From: CAYORM01 sp964406375
GTDB lineage: Bacteria; Pseudomonadota; Alphaproteobacteria; DSM-16000; Inquilinaceae
Length of the DNA: 64,000 bases
Assembly (NCBI GenBank): GCA_964406375.1
Contig: CAYORM010000008.1
Location: forward strand, 14,119 to 78,118
Direction: 5' to 3'
This document shows positions 33,890 through 41,552 of the stretch, piece by piece (position 1 is the stretch's first letter; each line of letters opens with the position of its first letter). A program made the position numbers and the translations under genes. The notes beneath the pieces are model-generated. The model searched no databases. It saw only the letters and a program-made list of their open reading frames with translations, and was not told where the DNA came from.

Positions 33890-35095
33890 ATGCATCTCCT
33901 CGACGGTATTCGGGTCGTCAGCTTCAACCATTTTCTGCTCGGCCCGCTGGCGATGCAGATGCTTGCCGATCTCGGGGCCGATGTCGTGGCCGTCGAGCCG
34001 ACCGAGGGTGCCTTCCATCGCAAATGGTCGGGTGCCGATGTCTGGGTGGATGGCGAATCCGCGCTCTTCCTGACCGCCAACCGCAACAAGCGTAGCCTGG
34101 CGGTGGATCTGAAATCGCCGGAAGGACGGGAGATCGCCCGCAAGCTGGCCTTGAGCGCCGATGTCGTCTGCGAGAATTTCCGCCCCGGCGTGATGGAGAA
34201 GCTCGGTCTCGGCTACGAGACGCTGCGGGCGGGCAATCCGCGGCTGATCTACGCCGCGGCGAGCGGCTACGGGCGCGACGGGCCGATGGCCGAAGAGCCG
34301 GGACAGGATCTCCTGGCGCAGGCCGTCTCCGGCCTTGCCTCGATCACCGCCGGTGAGGGCGAGGCCGCTCATGCGGTCGGCTGCTCGGTCGTCGACCATC
34401 ACGGCGCGGCGCTGCTGGCCATGGGCGTGCTCGCCGCGCTGATCGCGCGCGACCGCACCGGCGCCGGCCGCCGGATCGATGTCGACCTGCTCTCCGCCGC
34501 CATCGACCTGCAGGCCGAGTCCTTCACGACCTATCTCAACGGACCGCCGGGCATCCAGGCACAGCGTCGGGCCGGCCTCGCCGGCTGGTACTACCCCGCG
34601 CCTTACGGGGTCTATCCGACGGCGGATGGCGCCATCGCGATTTCTTTCGCCACCATGGCCGATCTCGCCCGCGCGCTCGACGCGCCGGAGCTGAACGCCA
34701 TGCAGCCCTCCGATCTCTACACGCGCCCCGAAGCGATCGTCTCGGCGATCGCACCCCGCCTGCGGTCGCGGCCGACGGCGGAATGGCTGCCGATCCTCGC
34801 CGCGCACAAGATCTGGCACGCGCGCGTCAACGGCTATGCCGAGGTGGTCGACCATCCGCAGGTCCGCCACAATGGCAGCTTCATCGCCTGCGAGGGCGCG
34901 AGCGGGCGCCCCCTCACCCTTGTCGGGCATCCGGTACGCTATGATGGCGGCACGCCCGAGATCCGCCTCGCCCCGCAGCCGCTCGGCGCCCAGACGCACG
35001 AGATCCTGCTCGAGCTCGGCTATGATGAGGCCGAGATCGCCCGGCTCGCCGCCGAGGGTCGGGTGACCCTCGCCACGTCAGGGGAGACCGCATGA
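33890..35095 (+). CDS. CaiB/BaiF-family (type III) CoA transferase
   Basis: A 401-residue family III CoA transferase, which moves CoA between carboxylic acids through an aspartyl-CoA intermediate. Family features: IRVVSFNHFLLGPLAMQMLADLGADVVAVEP at the N-terminus, NRNKRSLAVDL near 64, and the catalytic Asp in EEPGQDLLAQAVSG (Asp140). ATG 33890 has no clear ribosome site and the leader after the operator is short. Its stop overlaps the next start by ATGA. With a MaoC hydratase next, activation and hydration of a carboxylic acid as its CoA thioester is inferred. Confidence 0.9.
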   Translation: MHLLDGIRVVSFNHFLLGPLAMQMLADLGADVVAVEPTEGAFHRKWSGADVWVDGESALFLTANRNKRSLAVDLKSPEGREIARKLALSADVVCENFRPGVMEKLGLGYETLRAGNPRLIYAAASGYGRDGPMAEEPGQDLLAQAVSGLASITAGEGEAAHAVGCSVVDHHGAALLAMGVLAALIARDRTGAGRRIDVDLLSAAIDLQAESFTTYLNGPPGIQAQRRAGLAGWYYPAPYGVYPTADGAIAISFATMADLARALDAPELNAMQPSDLYTRPEAIVSAIAPRLRSRPTAEWLPILAAHKIWHARVNGYAEVVDHPQVRHNGSFIACEGASGRPLTLVGHPVRYDGGTPEIRLAPQPLGAQTHEILLELGYDEAEIARLAAEGRVTLATSGETA

Positions 35096-36156
35096 CCATC
35101 GCCGCACCGCCGTCGCCGCCCACCCTGCCGGTCGCGGTGGGGGATACCGTCGTCTTCTCCAAGACCGTCGGCGAGTTTGACGTCTACGGCTTCGCCGGCA
35201 TCACCGGGGACTTCTCGCCCAACCATGTGGATGAGGAGCGGATGCGGACGACCCGCTTCGGCGGGCGGATCGCCCATGGGGCGCTGCTGATCGGCTATAT
35301 GTCGACCACCTCGACCATGCTGATCGAGCGCGGGCTGGCGCGCGACCCGAACTGGACCGCGGTGGCGCTGGGCTATGATCGGATCCGCTTCGTCGGTCCG
35401 GTGCGGATCGGCGACACGGTGACGGTGCGCTACCGGATCACCGCCGTCGATGCCGAGCGCGGGCGCACCACGGCCGAGATCACGGTCGAAACCCAAGAGG
35501 GCGCGCTGGCCGCAGTGGCGACGGGCCTGCTGAAATGGCTGCCCCTCGAAGAGCCGTCCTCCGGCACGCCGGATCCCGGCACCGGGAAGACGGACCGTAC
35601 CGGAACGACCGCGCCTGCGACCGGCGGTGTCGTGGCGGCGGCGGTGTCCGGGGTGACGGCGTCCGGGGCGACGGACGGTCACCGCGCAGCCGTCGCCGCG
35701 CTGCTCTCGACCCTCCTGCCGGGCGATGACGCTTTTCCCGACGCCGCGAACACCGACACCCCGGCCCTGTTTGCCCGGCGGGTCGAGGAGACGGACCCGG
35801 CGCTCGCCGCTCGGCTCCGGGCCTGGCTGGAGGCAGGCACGCCGCCCTTCGCGGCACGCGACGCGGCGGCGCGGGCGGAGGCCGTCGCGGCATGGGAGCG
35901 GGCCGAGCCGGCCGCCTTCCGCCGGCTGCTGACCATCGCCTATCTCAGCTACTACGAGGCGCCGGAGGTCGTCGCGGCGATCCGGGCGATCGGCATCCCC
36001 TACAACGACACACCCCAGCCGGCCGGCTATCCGCTGCCGGCGTTTCGACCCGAGCAGGCGCCGCGGCATGGGATCGGCGGCTATGTCCCGACGGCGGCCG
36101 TGAAGCGCCTGCCGCTGCCCGATTTCGCCGGCAGCGCCACAGCGGGCCACCATTAG
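35092..36156 (+). CDS. fusion: MaoC-like hydratase plus gluconate-2-dehydrogenase subunit 3-like domain
   Basis: A 354-residue protein in two parts. Residues 12-155 are a MaoC/R-hydratase hot-dog domain with the catalytic pattern GDFSPNHVDE (Asp40, His45) and GRIAHGALL. After a low-complexity Thr/Gly/Ala linker (about 157-200), the rest resembles the small subunit of membrane GMC dehydrogenases: ALLSTLLPGDDAFP, the LAYLSYYEAP-like helix (IAYLSYYEAPEVV) and TPQPAGYPLPAF. The GMC oxidoreductase follows 53 bp later. I see no stop or clear internal start between domains, but an undetected frameshift joining two genes is possible. Confidence 0.78.
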   Translation: MTIAAPPSPPTLPVAVGDTVVFSKTVGEFDVYGFAGITGDFSPNHVDEERMRTTRFGGRIAHGALLIGYMSTTSTMLIERGLARDPNWTAVALGYDRIRFVGPVRIGDTVTVRYRITAVDAERGRTTAEITVETQEGALAAVATGLLKWLPLEEPSSGTPDPGTGKTDRTGTTAPATGGVVAAAVSGVTASGATDGHRAAVAALLSTLLPGDDAFPDAANTDTPALFARRVEETDPALAARLRAWLEAGTPPFAARDAAARAEAVAAWERAEPAAFRRLLTIAYLSYYEAPEVVAAIRAIGIPYNDTPQPAGYPLPAFRPEQAPRHGIGGYVPTAAVKRLPLPDFAGSATAGHH

Positions 36157-36209
36157 CCGGAGGCCGCCGCCCCGAGACGATGCGGCCCGGCGCGCGGGAG
36201 GGACGTCCG

Positions 36210-37850
36210 ATGAAGGACAGGGTTGACGTCGTGATTGTGGGTTCGGGGCCGTCGGGGGCCATCGTCGCCCACACGCTCGCCCGGGCCGGGGCGCGGACGG
36301 TCGTCCTCGAGCAGGGTGGCTGGACCCGCCCCGCCGATCATCCGCATGAGGGGCGCGACTGGGAGTGGCGGCGGCTGACCGACTGGTCGCCCAACCCCAA
36401 TGTCCGCCGCCGCCCCGACGACTACCCGGTCGATACCCGCACCTCCAACGCGCTGATGTGGAACGCCGTCGGCGGCTCGACCGCGGTCTACACCGCGCAA
36501 TGGCCGCGGATGAAGCCGTCGGAGTTCCGCAAGGGCACCGAGCACGGGCTCGCCCCGGACTGGCCCTTCACCTATGAGGATCTGGCGCCGTTCTACGCCG
36601 AGACGGACCGGCTGCTGGGCGTCAGCGGACTTGCGGGCGATCCGGCGATGCCGGCGCAAGAGCCCTTCCCGATGCCGCCCCTGCCGCTCGAGCCCTTCGC
36701 CACGACGGTCGGCGGGGCCTTTGAGCGGCTGGGCTGGCATTGGTGGCCGACGCCCTGCGCCGTCAACTCGGTCGAATATGACGGACGCCCTGCATGCAAC
36801 CATTGCGGGGATTGCCAGTCAGGCTGCCCGCGCGGCTCGATGCTCGACATCTCGATGGCACTGTGGCCGCGGGCGCTGGCCGCGGGGGTCGAGCTGCGCA
36901 CCCATGCCCGGGCCGAACGGATCGAGACCGACCGCAGCAGCCGCGCGACCGGCGTCACCTATGTCGACCGGACGACCGGCGAGCGGGTGTTTCAGCCGGC
37001 CGATATCGTCGTGGTCTCCTGCAACGGCATCGGCACGCCGCGGCTGCTGCTGCTCTCCGACAGTGCACGCTTCCCCCGCGGGCTCGCGAACAATGCCGAT
37101 CAGGTGGGACGCTATCTGATGCACCACACGCTGGTCGCCTCGGAGATGTGGACCGACGCGCCGCTCCTGTCGCATGTCGGTGCCGCCGGCGCGCTCGTGT
37201 CGCGGCAGTTCTCAGAGACCGACCCCTCGCGCGGCTTCGTCAACGGGTTCAACATCCTCGTCGTGCGGTCGAGCGGCGCCGGCACACAGACGCTCGGCTC
37301 CTTCTACAATGCCCGCATGGCGCCCTGGGGCAGCGAGCACCACGCCTGGTTCCGCCGCCGCTTCTCGCACGGTTTCTGCGCCTTCGCGATGGGTGACGAC
37401 CTGCCGCAGGCCGACAATCGCGTCACCCTGTCCGATACGCTGGTCGACAGCGACGGCCTGCCGGCGCCGAAGATCAGCTACACCCCGCACGAGAATGACT
37501 GGCGGATGATGCGTTTCGCCGCACGCCGGCTGGAGGAGCTGGCCAAGGCGATCGATGCCTTCGACTATGTGATCAACGACTATGTCGGCGACCGCGCCGA
37601 CTATCAGACGCCGGCCTGGCATCTGATGGGCACCTGCCGGATCGGCACCGATCCGGCCCAGTCCGTCGCCACGCCGTGGCACCAGAGCTGGGAGGTTCCC
37701 AATCTCTACCTGATCGATGGCAGCGCCATGCCGACCGGCGCCGCGGCCAATCCGACCAGCACGATCTGTGCGATGGCGCTGCGCGCCGCGACCCATCTCG
37801 CGGCCAATCTGGCGGCGTTGAAGAAGGCCGACCGGCCGGTTGCGGCGTAA
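36210..37850 (+). CDS. GMC-family oxidoreductase with Cys cluster
   Basis: A 546-residue FAD-dependent alcohol/sugar dehydrogenase. The FAD motif is VDVVIVGSGPSGAIVAHTLA at the N-terminus; WHLMGTCRIGTDP, with the catalytic His, and NPTSTICAMALRAA close the protein. CNHCGDCQSGCPRGS near residue 197 resembles the Cys cluster of dehydrogenase-type GMC subunits (3Fe-4S in FAD-glucose dehydrogenase). GGGAGGG precedes ATG 36210. No signal peptide is seen; export could ride on a small subunit, here supplied only as the fused domain upstream, which itself lacks an evident signal. Confidence 0.88.
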   Translation: MKDRVDVVIVGSGPSGAIVAHTLARAGARTVVLEQGGWTRPADHPHEGRDWEWRRLTDWSPNPNVRRRPDDYPVDTRTSNALMWNAVGGSTAVYTAQWPRMKPSEFRKGTEHGLAPDWPFTYEDLAPFYAETDRLLGVSGLAGDPAMPAQEPFPMPPLPLEPFATTVGGAFERLGWHWWPTPCAVNSVEYDGRPACNHCGDCQSGCPRGSMLDISMALWPRALAAGVELRTHARAERIETDRSSRATGVTYVDRTTGERVFQPADIVVVSCNGIGTPRLLLLSDSARFPRGLANNADQVGRYLMHHTLVASEMWTDAPLLSHVGAAGALVSRQFSETDPSRGFVNGFNILVVRSSGAGTQTLGSFYNARMAPWGSEHHAWFRRRFSHGFCAFAMGDDLPQADNRVTLSDTLVDSDGLPAPKISYTPHENDWRMMRFAARRLEELAKAIDAFDYVINDYVGDRADYQTPAWHLMGTCRIGTDPAQSVATPWHQSWEVPNLYLIDGSAMPTGAAANPTSTICAMALRAATHLAANLAALKKADRPVAA

Positions 37851-37936
37851 CCGCGCTTCCGTCAGCGGCCTCGGGACGATAGACCTGATCCAAGGGAGTG
37901 AGCGCGGGCGCGCCGGAAGAAACTCGCGGGGAGGTC

Positions 37937-38947
37937 ATGGCGACGATCAAGGATGTGGCGAAGCTCGCCGGCGTGTCGCCGGCGACCGTGTCCGCTGCGA
38001 TCTCGGGCAAGGGCTACATCCGGGACACCACCCGCCAGCGGGTGATGCGGGCGGTGGAGCAGCTCGGCTACGCGCCAGACGGCGTGGCACAGAGCTTGCG
38101 CCGCCGCACGACGCATACGCTGGGCCTTGTCGTTCCCGACATTACCAACCCCTTCTATACCGAGCTGACCGATGCGGTCGAGCGCGCCGCCCGCGCCCTC
38201 GGCTATGCGATCGTGCTGTGCGGCAGCGGGCATGACGCCGAGCGCGAGCGGCAATTGCTCCAGCTCCTCCGGACACGCCGGGTCGACGGCATCATCCTCG
38301 CCCCCTTCGGCACCAACGACGCCTATGCGCGCGTCAAGCCGGTGGTCGACGGCTTCCCTCTGGTGCTGGTCAACAACGCGCCGGAGCGGCTGCAGGCCGA
38401 CACGATCGTCATCGACAACTTCGTCGCCGGCTACAAGGCGACGCGCCACATCCTCGACCAGGGACACCGGCGGATCGCCACCATCGCCGGGCCGCAGCAC
38501 ACGCTGACCGGGCGCGAGCGCCTGCGCGGCGTGGTCGAGGCGCTCGCGGAGCGCGACCTGCAGCTCGAGGAGCGGTATCTGCGCTTCGGCGGCTTCCTGC
38601 AGGACGAGGCCCACCGGGCCTGCGACGCCCTCCTGGCGCTCGATGAGCCGCCCACCGCGATCTTCGCCGCCAACAACCACATGGTGGTCGGCACGATGCT
38701 GTCGATCGCCCGGCACGGCCGCGCCTGCCCCGACGACATCTCGGTCGCCGGCGTCGATGATTTCCGCTGGGCCGAGGCGTTCCGGCCGCGTCTCACCACG
38801 ATCCGGCAGCCGGTGGAGGCGATGGGGGCCGAGGCGGTGCGGCTGGTGCTGCAGCGGATCGACCGCTACGAGGGCCAGCGGGTGCAGATCGTCTTCGAAC
38901 CGGAACTCGTCTGCCGCGAATCCGTGACGCCGCCGCGCGCCGAGTGA
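37937..38947 (+). CDS. LacI-family transcriptional regulator
   Basis: A 336-residue LacI/GalR regulator. The helix-turn-helix (ATIKDVAKLAGVSPATVSAAISG) starts at residue 2, the hinge helix GVAQSLRRRTTHTLGLVVPD follows, and the periplasmic-binding-like sugar domain fills the rest, ending with VAGVDDFRWAEAFRPRLTTIRQP. GGGGAGG precedes ATG 37937. It ends the CoA-transferase operon and probably autoregulates through the CG-centred sites at 33676 and 33857. Whether it also reads the TAACGTTTAAG sites is open. Confidence 0.93.
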   Translation: MATIKDVAKLAGVSPATVSAAISGKGYIRDTTRQRVMRAVEQLGYAPDGVAQSLRRRTTHTLGLVVPDITNPFYTELTDAVERAARALGYAIVLCGSGHDAERERQLLQLLRTRRVDGIILAPFGTNDAYARVKPVVDGFPLVLVNNAPERLQADTIVIDNFVAGYKATRHILDQGHRRIATIAGPQHTLTGRERLRGVVEALAERDLQLEERYLRFGGFLQDEAHRACDALLALDEPPTAIFAANNHMVVGTMLSIARHGRACPDDISVAGVDDFRWAEAFRPRLTTIRQPVEAMGAEAVRLVLQRIDRYEGQRVQIVFEPELVCRESVTPPRAE

Positions 38948-38971
38948 ACGGCGCGGCCGCCGCCGGCCGGG

Positions 38972-40747
38972 TCAATGCGCCTCGGCGGGCTCGGGCTGCA
39001 ACACCCGCTCGGCCGGCAATGTCACCGTCACGGTGGTGCCGACACCCGGCGTGCTCTCGATGGTCAGCGTGCCGCCATGTTTCTGGACGAGGCCGCGGGC
39101 AATCGGCAGACCCAGCCCGGCGCCGTCTCGCCGCTGGATATAGGGATCGTCGACCTGGCCGAACGGCTCCAGCACCCGCGGCAGATCGACGGCAGCGATG
39201 CCGACGCCGGTATCCGCAACGACGAAGACGATCTCGCCCTCCGGACTGCGGCCGACGGTCAGCCGCACCCGGCCACCTTCGGGCGTGAACTTCACCGCAT
39301 TGGTCAGCAGGTTGACCAGCACCTGCAGCAACGCCCGCCGGTCGGCGAGCATGTCGGGCAGATCGGGCTCCACTTCGACCGAGAGCTGCAGCTGGCGCAT
39401 CTGGGCGCGCTCCTGCACGAAGAAGATCGCGCTGTCGACGACGTTCTTGGGGTGGCAGCGCGCCTCCTGCAGCGGGTACTGACCGGCCTCGACCCTCGAC
39501 AGGTCGAGGATGTCGGCGACGAGGTCGAGCAGGTGATGACCACTGCGCACGATGTCCTGCGCGTATTCGCGGTATTTCGGGTTCGAATGCGTGCCGAAGG
39601 TCTCGTTCGCCACGATGTCGGCGAAGCCGATGATCGCGTTGAGCGGCGTCCGCAGCTCATGGCTCATATTGGCCAGGAAATCCGACTTGGCGCGGTTGGC
39701 GGCCTCGGCCCGCTGGGTCGCGGCGATCAACGCGATCTCGGTGCGCTTCTGCTCGGTGATGTCGAGCCCGATCGCGCCGAGACCCGTGGTGCGCCCGGCC
39801 GCGTCGCGGATCGGGAAGCGCACCTCCGCCGACCAAGTATCCACCCCGTCGCGACGCTGCCGGACCTCGGCCGAAGCGCTGCAATCCGCGCCGATCGCCT
39901 GCCGCTCGATGGCGGCGATCCGTGCATTGGCGGCCTCGCCGAGGATCTCCGCCTCGGTGCGGCCGATCATCTCCGCGGCCGGCCGGTCATAGACCTCCTC
40001 CATGCGCTGATTGACCAGACGGTAGCGCCCGTCGAGATCCTTCACCGCCATGGTGGTCGGCGCGTTCTCCATGAAACCGCGCAGCCGCGCCTCGCTCTCC
40101 TGGGCGAGCGCGGTCAGCTTGGCGAGACGCCGGTTGTTCCAGACGAGCCCGCCGACAGTCGCCACGGTCGCGATGATGAGGGCGAGGATCGCCGCGATCT
40201 CCAGCCGGCTCTGGCTGGCGATCTGCACCCGCAGCATGTCGTTGTTGACGACGGTGAAGGCCTGGACCTCGCGCTGCAGCGCCGAGAGCGGCGCCGCGAC
40301 GGCCTGGACGGATGCGAGGAGCACCTGCGCCGTCTCCGGCCTGAGCGCCGGGCCCGGCTCCTTCGGCAACAGCTCGTCGGCCTGGGCGATCGCCGCGTCG
40401 ATCGCATCGAGCGTGCCGAGATAGCCCTCGAAGGACAGGAAGTAGGGGTTGTCGCGGTTGTTCTTCAGCCCGTCATTGCGGCTGTAGAGGATGTCCACCG
40501 CCTCGGTGACGTCGTCGACCGTCACCGTCTCGTCGCCCAGCGCCGCCCGGTGCAGCAGAGTCAGCAGCTCGCCATGCTCGATCTGGGTGCGATAGGCCGA
40601 CCAACGGTCTTCCGCCGCGACGAAGGTGGCGACCGATTCGCGAAGCTGCCGCCCGTGAATCAACAGGCCGAGCGGCGCCACCAGCAGCGCCAGATAGGCA
40701 CAGCCGAGAAGGGCGACGAGGAGGCGCCGTGCAGTCAAGACCGGCAA
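38972..40747 (-). CDS. membrane PAS-domain sensor histidine kinase
   Basis: A 591-residue inner-membrane kinase: transmembrane segment at about 8-30, periplasmic helical region to about 175, second transmembrane segment near 180-205, PAS domain about 220-335, dimerisation/phosphoacceptor domain (FLANMSHELRTPLNAIIGF, His363) and ATPase domain (N box VNLLTNAVKFTP, G boxes VADTGVGI and GAGLGLPIARG). Start TTG 40747 follows GGGAG; a second TTG nine bases on is an alternative. No response regulator is adjacent. It shares an operon with the upstream SUOX-fold-like protein, which may feed it a signal. Confidence 0.9.
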   Translation of the reverse strand: MPVLTARRLLVALLGCAYLALLVAPLGLLIHGRQLRESVATFVAAEDRWSAYRTQIEHGELLTLLHRAALGDETVTVDDVTEAVDILYSRNDGLKNNRDNPYFLSFEGYLGTLDAIDAAIAQADELLPKEPGPALRPETAQVLLASVQAVAAPLSALQREVQAFTVVNNDMLRVQIASQSRLEIAAILALIIATVATVGGLVWNNRRLAKLTALAQESEARLRGFMENAPTTMAVKDLDGRYRLVNQRMEEVYDRPAAEMIGRTEAEILGEAANARIAAIERQAIGADCSASAEVRQRRDGVDTWSAEVRFPIRDAAGRTTGLGAIGLDITEQKRTEIALIAATQRAEAANRAKSDFLANMSHELRTPLNAIIGFADIVANETFGTHSNPKYREYAQDIVRSGHHLLDLVADILDLSRVEAGQYPLQEARCHPKNVVDSAIFFVQERAQMRQLQLSVEVEPDLPDMLADRRALLQVLVNLLTNAVKFTPEGGRVRLTVGRSPEGEIVFVVADTGVGIAAVDLPRVLEPFGQVDDPYIQRRDGAGLGLPIARGLVQKHGGTLTIESTPGVGTTVTVTLPAERVLQPEPAEAH

Positions 40748-40796
40748 CGAGCTCCCTTACTGCATGATGCAAGAAGGGCGCCGGCGCCGGGGCTGG

Positions 40797-41285
40797 TCAA
40801 CGGAATTCGAGACGTGCTAGGCTCCAGATCGCATAGGAGCGGTAGACATCCCGGTCGTATTCCGGCTGGTCGAAGGGGAACACGATCCAGATCGGCCCCT
40901 TGTCGCGCACCGACATGGGCTCGCCGTTCCGCTCCAGCGCGAGCAGCGTGTCCGCGCTGTCGAAGGCCGCGAAAGGGATCGCCACGCTGTAATCGTTGAG
41001 CGCGGTCGCGACGACCTCCTGGCCGTGGACGCCGAGCGCCTCGACGAACGCGGCGCCGGTCACGCCCTCGAAGGTCTGCTCGCCTTCGGTCCAGGGCGTG
41101 GAGGTCACCAGCTCGACGGTACCGATCGCGCGCAACGCCTCGATCGTGTACTCGGCCTCGGCAGCGCCGGAAACCGTCAGCACGACTTCCGCGTCCTCGG
41201 TCGACTCCTGTGCCAGCGCCGTCACCGCGGTCAGCGCAAAGGCACAGGCGGCGATCAGGGCGATGTGTCGGACACCGAAGCTCAT
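40797..41285 (-). CDS. exported small protein resembling the molybdopterin oxidoreductase (SUOX) fold
   Basis: A 162-residue protein with a signal peptide (cleavage near ALAQE, residue 26). The rest resembles a trimmed oxidoreductase molybdopterin-binding domain: VLTVSGAAEAEYTIEALRAI, then TFEGVTGAAFVEALG, VATALNDYSVAIPFAAF, GPIWIVFPFD and a closing YRSYAIWSLARLEF. The mature part has no Cys, so the Cys-Mo bond of sulfite-oxidase-type enzymes cannot form; binding or sensing is more likely than catalysis. It is 49 bp before the histidine kinase gene, a pairing that suggests a periplasmic partner of the sensor. Confidence 0.7.
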   Translation of the reverse strand: MSFGVRHIALIAACAFALTAVTALAQESTEDAEVVLTVSGAAEAEYTIEALRAIGTVELVTSTPWTEGEQTFEGVTGAAFVEALGVHGQEVVATALNDYSVAIPFAAFDSADTLLALERNGEPMSVRDKGPIWIVFPFDQPEYDRDVYRSYAIWSLARLEFR

Positions 41286-41330
41286 AGTGGCCGCCCTCTC
41301 ATACGTCTCGACCGGAGGGCGCGCAGCCAT

Positions 41331-41354
41331 CCAGTATTTTTACTACAATACTGG
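41331..41354. promoter_or_regulatory. perfect 8-bp inverted repeat in divergent region
   Basis: CCAGTATT-N8-AATACTGG is a perfect inverted repeat 46 bp upstream of the SUOX-like gene and about 200 bp before the flavin dehydrogenase. The AT-rich centre in a GC-rich genome marks a promoter/operator area. No adjacent regulator is obvious. Confidence 0.45.
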
Positions 41355-41379
41355 GCATTGCATGAATGTCAATCAATCC

Positions 41380-41395
41380 GCATGCACCGGCATGC
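41380..41395. promoter_or_regulatory. GCATGC-N4-GCATGC element
   Basis: Two self-complementary GCATGC hexamers, 4 bp apart, 25 bp beyond the AATACTGG repeat. Candidate second operator for the flavin dehydrogenase. Confidence 0.3.
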
Positions 41396-41552
41396 GCCCC
41401 ACGTGATTTCTCGTCGGAGGTGTGGCGGGGAAGCGTCACCGGAGGTCGCAGCAGCGCTATCATCCCGCCCACGCCATGGCGAGAGTGACCCCGGGGGAAG
41501 GGCCGCCGGGGATGCGGTGCCGGCGAGACCCGCGAAGGGAGCGATCGTGACG

